A DNA stretch of 64,000 nt from Aurantiochytrium sp. KH105 (lineage: Eukaryota > Sar > Bigyra > Thraustochytrida > Thraustochytriidae): contig BGKB01000013.1 of assembly GCA_003116975.1 (NCBI GenBank), positions 372,001-436,000 on the forward strand, given 5' to 3'. The translations under genes and the position numbers were made by a program. Under the pieces are notes generated by a model that ran no database searches, was not told the DNA's origin, and saw nothing but the letters and a program-made list of their open reading frames with translations. This document shows, piece after piece, positions 39,798 to 49,066 of the stretch. How positions within the stretch are numbered: the stretch's first letter is position 1; each line of letters starts with the position of its first letter.

Positions 39798-39805
39798 TCA
39801 ACAAG

Positions 39806-41023
39806 ATGCTCTCGAGCAGCGGCGTACAGAACCAGCCTTGGCAAGACACCATGCGCTGGGACGCCTCCACGAACCTGCCCGAGTCCCTCGCCGCGCCCTT
39901 TGCCGCGACCATGACCGCCGCTAGCGAGAGCCACAAGACGTCGTACTCTGGTGCCCCCGCCCCGCGCTTTGGCCAGCGCAGCTACCCGAGCTCGTGCTCT
40001 GATACCACGGATGCTGGCGCACAGCTCACCGCGGAGGACGAAGACGAGCTTGCGGGATTCCTCGACACCTGCTTTCACGAGGACAAGCAAGCCTGGGATG
40101 GCGCAAAGCCTGAGAGCTTTTTCATGCCCTTTCAGACCTTTGATCATCCCCTCGCCTTTGGCGCGCCACTTGTGCCCAACAACATCAGCAACCAGCAGAT
40201 CTACCCCAGCAGCTCTGTTGACGCCTTTCACGGCCACTACCCGTCCTCTGCTGCTGCCGCCGCCGCGTACTTGTCCACAACGCAGTCCAAGCACCACCAG
40301 AACGAGCATCTCTTGCAACCCTGGCAGCAGCAGCAAAAGCAGGAGCAGGAGCGCGCCGAACAGGTGAACATGAATAAGCGCTCTTTTCATGCCTTGTCGG
40401 GTACCCAGCCGATGGCGAAGCGCAGCCGGGCCGACGTGAACCCAATCAAGGGAGACTTCATTGAGCGGGCCTCCAGCGGCTCTTCGGGCAAGTCTGAGGC
40501 AGCGCAAATTGTGTACCGCAAGCTGTGGAGCGAACACGATGACGAGCTCCTCTTTTCCCTCGTGCGCAAGCACGGCAAGGGCAACTGGAAGAAACTTGCA
40601 GAGTTTATTCCGGGCAAGACCGCCACGCAGTGCTCGCAGCGCTGGCGCAAGGCTCTCGATCCGGACATCATCAAGGGCAAGTGGTCATCCGAGGAAGACA
40701 AGAAGCTCCGCGACGCGGTCGCCGCCTATGGCCCCAAGTGGCGCAAGATCGCTTCGGTCATCCCTGGCCGCACCGGCAAGCAATGCCGCGACCGCTACAC
40801 GTCGCGTCTGCGGCCCGAAATTCGCAAGATCGGCAACTGGACCGCTGAAGAGGACAGCATCATCCTCAAGGCGCACAACGAGCTTGGCAACCGCTGGGCC
40901 GCCATCCAAAAGCTCGTCCCTGATCGCGCCTGGTACTCGATCAAGTGGCGCATCGAGACGCTCAGGCGCAACGCCTCCAAGGAAGATGACACGGGATCCA
41001 GCACCCAAGGTGGCTCACCATGA
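39806..41023 (+). CDS. R1R2R3-type Myb transcription factor
   Basis: The protein is 405 residues from ATG 39806 (MLSSSGVQNQPWQDTM). The N-terminal 230 residues are disordered, with Gln and Ala tracts, likely activation or interaction sequence. Three Myb repeats follow at about 239-290, 291-342 and 343-394. R1 is KLWSEHDDELLFSLVRKHGK. R2 is GKWSSEEDKKLRDAVAAYGP...CRDRYTSRLRPE. R3 is GNWTAEEDSIILKAHNELGNRWA with a divergent recognition helix (AWYSIKWRIETLRR). The tryptophans are mostly kept at the canonical 18-19-residue spacing. Three-repeat Myb proteins bind YAACKG-type sites and often control the cell cycle. The protein stops about 20 residues after R3 and lacks the usual C-terminal regulatory domain, so regulation must lie N-terminal. 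It is a single exon. Confidence 0.93.
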   Translation: MLSSSGVQNQPWQDTMRWDASTNLPESLAAPFAATMTAASESHKTSYSGAPAPRFGQRSYPSSCSDTTDAGAQLTAEDEDELAGFLDTCFHEDKQAWDGAKPESFFMPFQTFDHPLAFGAPLVPNNISNQQIYPSSSVDAFHGHYPSSAAAAAAYLSTTQSKHHQNEHLLQPWQQQQKQEQERAEQVNMNKRSFHALSGTQPMAKRSRADVNPIKGDFIERASSGSSGKSEAAQIVYRKLWSEHDDELLFSLVRKHGKGNWKKLAEFIPGKTATQCSQRWRKALDPDIIKGKWSSEEDKKLRDAVAAYGPKWRKIASVIPGRTGKQCRDRYTSRLRPEIRKIGNWTAEEDSIILKAHNELGNRWAAIQKLVPDRAWYSIKWRIETLRRNASKEDDTGSSTQGGSP

Positions 41024-41955
41024 TTTTACTTTACTGCTACAGGCCAAGAAATCACGTATTGGCCCCTACGAGAAATGTTCGAGTGCTTTGGCTTCATAAG
41101 CCAAGAATATATGCAAATCCAAAGCGCACAGGTGGATTACACCGAGCACTGAGTTTTTTGAGACCAGCTCTGCCCGTGAATATCGCGCAAAGCTTTTGAT
41201 ACCCTGGCAGGGTTTTACTGAGCCTTACATCAACAGTACACCATCTCCCATTCCAGCAAATTTATATTTATATTTCATCCTCAATACCCAATCACATGCG
41301 TTGCTCCTCCTTTACCATTTTGTCTCTCTCGGCCATGACGATCTCGACGGGTGAGGCTGTTCAGATCGCAGAAAGCAATGGGGGCACCGGCTGAATCTGT
41401 TTGAACGAATAACGGCGTCTAGAGCACGACTTGACTTGGACCGGTTAGGGAGGACAGCATGCGCCACCTCGAAGGTCAATTGCTCATTGTCGATACAATG
41501 GTTTGAAAGTTGTAAGTTGCGTGCATGCCAATCTGGGCAATGACAATCACTAGGATCTCGCCGTGTGAGATCTCAACCTTGATAAATCCATAACCGATAG
41601 CCTATCCTTTTTTATCATGTTTTGTTTTTTTCGGTTTTTTCAAAGAAAGGAATAGGCCTAGCGCGTGCCGGCCAGACCACGACCTGAGCCGCCAGACTTG
41701 CAATATTCTCGCCTGGACGGCGGGGCTACGATGACGGTGCGACCATGCTAGAGCCACGCCCTTTCGCCGCGCACGCACCCAACTTACGCACCGGCTCGTG
41801 CGTGGACCCCGGCTACCCCTTGGTGGGTACCCCTTGGCGTATTCCAGCGCCCGCAGGTTCTGGTGACAAGCTCTCTCGCAAGCTCTCGTAAGCTCTCGTA
41901 AGCTCTCGTAAGCTCTCGCTGCCTGCTGCTGCGCAGCCAAAAAAAGAACAGCAAC
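41024..41955. other. Intergenic region before the TIR-like/TPR gene
   Basis: A 932-base, A/T-richer spacer. It holds an AGCTCTCGTA decamer array (41868-41919) ending 36 bases before the next ATG. No gene is seen. Confidence 0.6.
41868..41919. repeat. AGCTCTCGTA decamer tandem array in a promoter/leader
   Basis: Four to five 10-base units (AGCTCTCGTA, the ends variant), directly upstream of the TIR-like/TPR start. The phasing is about one helical turn per unit. Confidence 0.85.
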
Positions 41956-44392
41956 ATGACCTCGCGCGACGCCCAGCGCACTCTACGCCTGAGCCAGGAC
42001 CGGAGCCAGCGCCTGTGCCAGCGACAGCTCGAGGTGGTTCGTTTTGACGATGGCGACCCTCGCGGTCACTCCCTCCCTCTTGTGCCGAGCTCTGAAGTCG
42101 TCAAAGAAGCCGAACGCAAGCTCGTCGCGAGCGACCAGAGCAGCCCGGGAGACGAGGTGTTTTCAGCCGAGGCCCGCGCCATCATCGATCCTCGCAGCAT
42201 CTCCTTTCGCGCCGTCAAAGCCATCTACGAAGACGTGCTTAGTGGTGCCTTGGTCCCGGACGTCGAGCTCTTTGAAGCTACGCGAGACCTCTCCGAAAAG
42301 ATCACCGTAGGAGTAACTATCAGGGCCTTTGAGTCAAATGATGATGGCTCTCGCGAAGGCCGCGTCCACTATGCCAATGAGCAAGTCACGTTCATGCCCG
42401 GCGAAGACGCCAAAGTAAAGGAACGCTGTGACTGGGCCACCGAGGATATTGCGCAGTACGTAGTTCCTGAACTGATCACAAACGACAAGCAAATCTACCT
42501 CCACCATCTCGACGATGCTGATGTGGGTGGCGAGTTTCATGGTACATTTGTGAGCCAGGCGCGGAAAACTCGATTTAGAGATCTCGTCGCTGCGTTAGAA
42601 GCCCACTTTGACGATAAGGCGGAGTCCGCCTTTGTGTGGCTTGACATCTTTAGCGCCAACCAGCCAGAACTCACACGTCGCGACGGAGCTACGCCTGATG
42701 AAAGAAGAAAGGCCTATGAGGAGTACATGACAGTTGGTCTTCATCGCGCCATTGCCAAGTTCGAGGAATTGGTGGTGTTTTTTGACCGCTGGGACACCCC
42801 AGCTCCTCTGCAGCGCGCGTGGTGCGTATGGGAGGTTCTGGGAGCCGTCAAATTCGATCGACCTTTACGGATTGCAGTCACACCCGGTGAGGAGGATGGT
42901 TTCGAGGAGCAGCTTCTTAAGGATCCTGACGAGATCGCCAAGATCATGGCAGACAACAATGATATGCGCAACGCCAAGTGCTACAAAGCTGAAGATAAGA
43001 AGATGATTGACGATGCTGTCAGACAAATCGACGGGACCTTTACAACGCTGAATACGGTGGTGAACGGCCGTGTACGGGAGTGGCATCTGGAAATGGCGCG
43101 ACAAGCAGTTGACAAAGCACGGCAGCGAGAGAATGAAAGGGGTCTGGCGGATATTCTTCATAGTGCGGGGGTTCTTTTCACGAGCCAGGGCTTCTTCAAT
43201 GAGGCCCTGACGTACTACGAGGAAGCACTGTCGATTCGCAAGGAAAGTCTTGGCGACCGGCATCCCTCAGTGGCGCAAACGCTCAACAGCATCGCCGGCG
43301 TGTACAGCGATCAAGGTCGCTACAAGGATGCCTTGGCGAGCTACGAGGAAGCGCTGTCGATCCGCAAGGAAAGTCATGGGGACCGGCATCCCGATGTGGC
43401 GGATACGCTCAATGACATCGCCTTAGTGTATTACTCACAAAGCCGCTACGAGGAGGCCTTGGCGTACTACGAGGAAGATTTATCCATCAGCAAGGAAAGC
43501 CTTGGCGACCGGCATCCCGATGTAGCGACCACGCTCCACAACATCGCCCTAGTGTACAAAGCACAAGGCCGCTACGAGGAGGCCTTGGCGTACTTCGAGG
43601 AAGCGCTGTCGATTCGCAAGGAAAGTCTTGGCGTCCGGCATCCCTCAGTGGCGACCACGCTCAGCGGCATCGCCTTAGTGTATTACTCACAAAGCCGCTA
43701 CGAGGAGGCCTTGGCGTACTACGAGGAAGATTTATCCATCAGCAAGGAAAGCCTTGGCGACCGGCATCCTGATGTGGCGACCACGCTCAACAATATCGCC
43801 AACGTTTACCGAGCACAAGGCCGCTACGAGGAGGCCTTGGCATACTACGAGGAAGCGCTGTCGATTCGCAAGGAAAGTCTTGGCGACCGGCATCCCTCAG
43901 TGGCGACCACGCTCAACAATATCGCCAATGTGTTTTACTCACAAGGCCGCTTACGAGGATGCCTTGGCGAGCTACGAGGAAGCGCTGTCGATTTACAAAG
44001 AAAGCCTTGGCGCCCGGCATCCCTCAGTGGCGACCACGCTCGACAACATCGCCAGCGTGTACCGAGCACAAGGTCGCTACGAGGAGGCCTTGGCATACTA
44101 CGAGGAAGCGCTGTCGATTCGCAAGGAAAGTCTTGGCGTCCGGCATCCCTCAGTGGCGACCACGCTCAGCGGCATCGCAGGCGTGTATGACTCACAAGGC
44201 CGCTACGAGGACGCCTTGGCGTACTACGAGGAAGCGCTGTCGATAAACAGGGAGGCCCTTGGCGACCGGCATCCCGATGTGGCGACCACGCTCAACAAAA
44301 TGCGAAACACGAGAGAGAGGATGCAGGCCAGCACGAAGAGATGGCTTTCGCTGCAAAAGCTCGCGTGCCTTTGGGGCAAAAGAAAGACGTAA
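41956..44392 (+). CDS. TIR-like domain / kinesin-light-chain-type TPR protein, with one frame break
   Basis: The N-terminal part (residues about 190-330) contains FVSQARKTRFRDLVAALEAH, AFVWLDIFSANQPE and PLQRAWCVWEVLGA (Glu293). This is the pattern FVSHAW...WFDIFCxNQ...RAWCLWE of a TIR-like domain common in algal and stramenopile TPR proteins. The His-Ala-Trp is Gln-Ala-Arg here. From residue about 390 come nine 42-residue TPR units (YEEALAYYEEALSIRKESLG DRHP-type), nearly identical in DNA. One extra T at about 43951 shifts the frame in the seventh unit. Read as is, the product is 744 residues with a nonsense tail ending at 44190. Read with the unit length kept, it would be 811 residues to 44392. 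The break could be an assembly error in the repeat, a true inactivating change, or a rare frameshift. The last repeat degenerates into a basic tail (RWLSLQKLACLWGKRKT). Upstream it has its own decamer array. Confidence 0.82.
43171..44300 (+). repeat. 126-base TPR-coding tandem array (nine units)
   Basis: Nine consecutive 42-codon units. Units 3 and 5 match almost exactly, as do units 4, 6 and 8 in their second halves, which indicates recent duplication or gene conversion. Unit 7 carries the one-base insertion. Confidence 0.9.
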
Positions 44393-44520
44393 CCATTTGA
44401 CAATTAAGGTGGTCTTCACTGCTAGTGAAAGCGTCATTCGCTAGTCCGGTTCTACGCCACCCCCACTAGGATTGGCAAAAGTCACTTCACGATGGAGAGG
44501 GATGATCAAGACCATCAGAG

Positions 44521-44558
44521 TTTTTTTTTTTTTGGAAGGGGGGGAAGGGGGGGGGGGG
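44521..44558. repeat. T13 followed by G-rich tract
   Basis: TTTTTTTTTTTTTGGAAGGGGGGG and further G runs. It resembles the A9/G22 tract at 13396-13427 in being a homopolymer switch near a gene 3' end. Confidence 0.85.
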
Positions 44559-45064
44559 TTCCTCTGTTGTTTCACGCGCTTCGGGTGCTCGAAACATTGC
44601 AATCGTCGAGAGCCCTGTTTCAATTGTGTGGCTGGAGGAGGTATAGCCTCTCACTTTTTGCAAGAGCAATTTCGAGGCCCCAAAGAATCATCGTTTTGAG
44701 TAGAAAAAGCACAATCTTGACGCAACTCTATGACTCAAAAACACACACATAAACGCATGCATGCTGACAGGCAGTCGAGTTTGTCGTTCTCGTCTTGGTC
44801 TGTCGTCGTCGCTGGAGTCGGAGTCGGAGGCAAGCTCTTCACGTTACGATCATTACATCACCCCAGAAGTTGCTGATCACATGGTTTCTATTCGAAGTGA
44901 ATTCGTTTTGGCAAGTGGAATCGTACCAGTTGCGCGGGTCGTACGCGCCGTTGCCGCTGACGGTGGCGGTCCTGATTCTGGCACCGTAATGTATTCGAGA
45001 CAAATGCGCTAAACTCGACGCTTCACGTTTTCTCGAAAGCTCAAATAGGCGACACTCTCTTCCA

Positions 45065-45637
45065 ATGAATGTGCCAACATTAAAATACGGAGCTTCAGCG
45101 TCTCTTAGTTTTCAAAAGAAGGGCCGGCCTCCCGACAGCTCAGCGGGGCAAGAGTCGGAGAAGGTTAATATTGCCACCTTTCAAGAAGCTATCGTGAAGG
45201 ATGAAACCCTCAACTACTTTCAAATCAAGTAGGGCGCCACTAAGGCCGCGTGGGCAGCGCTCGAAGGGCCGAAGCCAAGAGAGTTCGTCCAGGACAAATC
45301 AAATACCAACAACTTGGTACAGATGCAAAGACCTCGGCAACCCACTGGTCACGGCCAAGAAGCAAGCAGTACATAAAGTAGCACCCAAAGCAGAGCACGC
45401 AAGCCGAGCGTGGTCCCAAGCAGAAGCGCCACCGACTGGGTTCGCGCCATGTCGCATCGCTTAGAGAAGTCTTTGACCAAAACTTGGCTTCAATGGATGC
45501 TCGCGAAAATTTCGTGTAGAGTGAGGTCAAATCGAGTCAAGATGGGTGCGATGTCAAATGACAAGCCGTGGTCATTTCCGGACGACAAGCTGCTCAAGAC
45601 CAAGCTCGCCAACGAGAAGCGAGCCCTCAAAAAGTAG
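45065..45637 (+). pseudogene. Possible decayed coding sequence, unidentified
   Basis: A 55-codon frame (45065-45232) reads MNVPTLKYGASASLSFQKKG and continues ATFQEAIVKDETLNYFQIK to a stop. In the same strand, further protein-like strings follow (GATKAAWAALEGPKPREFV; SATDWVRAMSHRLEKSLTK; NDKPWSFPDDKLLKTKLAN). The composition is mixed and unlike the repeat-rich DNA elsewhere, but the stretch is interrupted. I do not recognise the family. It may be an old gene or element fragment, or exons of a short spliced gene. Confidence 0.25.
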
Positions 45638-46092
45638 AGGTATGCATAAAGACAAACCATGATGTGTCCGACGACAAAGATTATGATGGGCTTCCACAAC
45701 GACACAATAGGCTTCGCAGCCTCACCAGGGAGATCACCTGGCACAGACGGGAGTCTCTGTTGTCTCCAGCTTGGATTTAGATAAGAACAAAGAAAGCCAG
45801 GTTACGGCATACATGTATCTATTTGTCCGGTGGACCTGGACCGTTCTCGAGCGTCCCGCCAGCGTGGAAGAAAAAAACAAGGAGACCTTGAGAGCCCAAC
45901 GCTGCGCTGCCAGCAGGGCGGAGCAGAACCTGATTGCAAGAGCTCGGCGAGGCGCGAAGCGTCCACGGAGACGCGCGCTAACACGCAAGCAGGCGGGGCT
46001 CGCGCTCTCTGTCGTTGCTGCTTGGCGCGTAGCGAAGCACGAGGCGAGATTGCGCCCAAAGCTCGGCATCTTCTTCAACGTCGGCCGCAACT

Positions 46093-46650
46093 ATGGCAAC
46101 CCGAGAAGAGCATGCTCCTTGGAGAAGCATGTGCAAGGGGGTGACATTCCGGGTCTTGGCGACCCTGACAACTGTCATCGTGAGCTACGTAGTGACGGTA
46201 CGTTGTTGGTCCTGAGCAAGCATGATTTTCGACAGACGGCCTGGCTGGTGAAAATGACAATGCGACTCACTTGACGCCGATAACTTTCCTCTGATTCTCC
46301 ATCGCATCACTCAGGGCGCCATGACGACTGCTCTGAAAATAGGACCTCTTGATTTTGTCCTCAAGCTGGCCGTTTTTTATGCACACGAGCGCATCTGGTT
46401 GCAGCCGAGACTGCAGGCGGTGCCGCGACGTTCTCTTGCAAAGATGTGGTCCTGGAAAGTCATTGCGCTCAGCATGACGGTTGGCACTACGATTGCAGTA
46501 ACAGGACGCGCAGATTTAGCTCTAAAGCTCGGCCCACTGGATTTCTTCCTCAAGCTCTTCCTTTTTTACGCGCACGAGCGCATCTGGGACGCGATTCCTT
46601 ATGGTCGTCGTCTCGTGAGCTGCGAGGAAGACCAGAAAAAGACACAATGA
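46093..46650 (+). CDS. Tandem DUF2061 membrane protein, two exons
   Basis: Exon 1 is 46093-46197 (MATREEHAPWRSMCKGVTFR... to SYVVT). The intron, 46198-46314, starts GTACGT and ends CACTCAG, phase 0. Exon 2 is 46315-46650, for 146 residues in all. The join creates a complete DUF2061 unit: KGVTFRVLATLTTVIVSYVVTGAM, then ALKIGPLDFVLKLAVFYAHERIW. A second unit follows: WSWKVIALSMTVGTTIAVTGRADLALKLGPLDFFLKLFLFYAHERIW. DUF2061 is a small two-helix membrane family of unknown function, known mostly as single-domain bacterial proteins of 60-80 residues, with a conserved HERxW end. Here two copies make a four-helix protein. The second unit is closer to the family consensus. Without exon 1 the first unit would lack its first helix, which supports the intron. 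Confidence 0.8.
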
Positions 46651-49035
46651 CGTGCTAGTGATCCTTGGCTCCTTACGTGTGTGTCTCTGCATTTGGCAAA
46701 AAAACGAAGCCATTAAAAACGATGATTCCGGTTCGCGTCCGTCTGCAACGTCTTCGGCGGTCTCGACGCATCAGCCAGCAGAGCGTGCGTGTGGGCGTGG
46801 GGCGTGGCATCGTCATGAGCCGCCGCTGCTGTTGCCTGCGCGCTTTTGCGCAGCTGCGAGGGTTCATCTCCTGCGCTGTATCTGCGCGGATGCTCTTCTC
46901 CTCCCAAGTCCACGTGCCGGCTATCTAGTCTGCTAGTACACTATCACCTTGGCACCTGCACTTCGAACCCGAAAGAAACTGCTCGCAACTGCAACTGCTC
47001 CCTTGCTCGGCACATTGCAGAGCAGCAGACCATCCACCTCGCAGACGTGCTTGCGACCTGCAGCTGCAGCTGCAGCTGCGCTCACATCATGCTCACGCTC
47101 GTCTTCCGTGCTCGGACTCGGGCTCATTCATGCACATGCTCGCGCACGTGCACGCAGGTCGGGCGTCGGTCACTGGGCGTGGCCTTATTTTTCCCTTTCG
47201 TCCTCGTAAAACACGCCTTGTTTGACCCCATTTTTCTCTCCCTTCTTTCTCACCTATCTTGAAGAAAAAAGATTTTATAAACAAAGAAAAAAAAGCTGGA
47301 AGGGACTCGAAGACCTTTTCTATAATACATGCCTAGGCTGGCCTAGCGCGGCCCGCGGCGGCATAAAAAGCATTTAAAAACTTTAAAATGGTAAAGAATT
47401 TGACAAAGAAAGAAGAAACGATGCTTTAAAAAAAACTTAAAAGGAAGTGTGACGGGGAGGGGGGCACGCGGGCGCGCGGCGCCGCAGTTGCCCGCAGTCT
47501 GCCTCCGCTGCGGGGGAGTCGAGACCCGCGGCCGAGTGAGCGAGCGTGGTGGCGAGTGTGTGCCGCGAGTGCCCGGGAGAGAGCGTCAGCAGCAGCTGCA
47601 GCAGCAGCAGCTGAGCACGCGTGTCTGCGCGCGAACTCTGGCTCGGCGCGACAGCCGTCTGTCGTCGTCCAGACAGCACGGGACGGCCAGCGCAAGCAAG
47701 ATCCGCGCGTCCGGGCGCTGCAGCTGGCTGTGCTGCTGACGCCGCGCTTCGGTGGTCCAGATGAGAGGAGCGAAGAAACTCGAAAAAAAAAAGAGAGAGA
47801 GAAAAGAAAAAGAAAAGAGAAAGGAAGAAAAGCAGGCAGCCAACCACGCACGCACGCACGCACGCACGTCATAAAGCAGCGGCTGCGTCGCCGCCGAGCA
47901 CGCCGACAAAGGCCCGAGCGGGCGCCCGAGGCGAAGAATGCCAGCGCATGCATGCCTGCGAGCTCGAGCTCGAGCTCGAGCTCGCGCTCGTCACGGCGGA
48001 AAATGCCGCGCCGCGTGACAGCGGGGCGGCGTGAGCGTCGCGCCGCCAGCAGAGGCCGCGCGGCCGCAGACGGCGCCGACATGCACGCATTTGCGGGCCT
48101 GCCGACGGCGACTGAAGTGATCGCGCGAGGTGAAGAACGATGCCGGAGTCGTCTTCGGCCCGACGAAGACGGAGATGCGCTTTGGCCTTTTTCTATGCTG
48201 TGTTGAGGATGGGGGCGAGGTTGGGCTCGTGGGTCGGGTTGGGAACGCACGGAGGAACGAATGCAGCAACGAGTCAGGAATGATTCAGGATAAATGAATA
48301 CGCGAGCTCCGACGCATCGAGGCGCGGCCATGTCGCCGAACGAGGCGAGCGCGCTGGTGCTGGCAGCAGCAGCAGGGCCGCGCGGCGCGTCATAACGTGT
48401 GCAAGTAAGTTCGATGGCGAGCGAAGCAGGCCAGCCCCAACACTTGCGAGCGAGGCAAGGCAAGGCAAAGAAAGCAAAGGAAAGCTAAGCTAGTCTGTGG
48501 TTGACCGGGCTGACCTCGACGTGTGTGCCTGCACGTGTATGGTTGATTGATGAAGACCGAATGCGACAAGATGCATGAATTTCTGCCACTTCAAGTTTCG
48601 TGGACTCGAGCACCGATCATGGACCCACCGCTGCCTACGACGAGCGAGAGAGCGCCCACGTCGTCGCGCCGCGTAAGACTTTCGGCGGGATCCAGGCCGG
48701 CCGCAGCATCCCGTCGGCGATATGCGGCGGGCTCGGAGGCTCGTCGGGGCGGGCTCGCAGGGACGAGACGCGGCCAGTGAGCGAGCCACAGCCACACCAG
48801 CGTGAGGTGCGGTTTGCGACGCCTGACGGACCCGAGTATGGGTGGCTCTGGCAAGTCGCTCCGTCGTGGCAAGAGGAGAAGAGGCCAGGGGGAATGAATG
48901 CTTGACAGGTAGTGGCAGTGGTGGAGGGCAGAAGAAGCTTTTTACCGCTGTGCAACTGCCAGCTGCAGCTGGCAGCTGGCGACTTTCGGAAAGCAGTCAG
49001 CTGCAGGTCATCACCCAAATGTATTTTAGTTCTTT

Positions 49036-49066
49036 TCTTCTTCTTCTTCTTCTTCTTCTTCTTCTT
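49036..49066. repeat. (CTT)n triplet run
   Basis: About ten CTT units in the desert. Confidence 0.85.

Larger units (their letters stand above)
34129..39805. other. 5.7-kb gene desert upstream of the Myb gene
   Basis: There is no convincing gene on either strand. Long frames exist but are Arg/Ala/Gly/Ser-rich in every frame, as expected of GC-rich repeat DNA. It contains a C13 run at 34344-34356, GTGCGTGC arrays at 36298-36362, CTGG arrays at 37731-37805, (TGGAA)n at 38378-38464, a GAGGAGGAG run near 39177-39202 and (AAG)n at 39770-39797 just before the Myb start. Much of it could be regulatory DNA or untranslated leader of the Myb gene. Confidence 0.55.
44393..46092. other. Intergenic region with a T13/poly-G tract and a possible coding remnant
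   Basis: It contains T13 followed by a G-rich run at 44521-44558, then AC repeats near 44740-44752. At 45065-45637 lies a protein-like stretch that is listed separately. Nothing else is recognisable. Confidence 0.5.

Noticed and set aside
47426-48463. 345-codon minus-strand frame
   Set aside because: Arg/Ser/Ala-rich, overlapped by open frames on the other strand, and repeat-derived; not protein-like.
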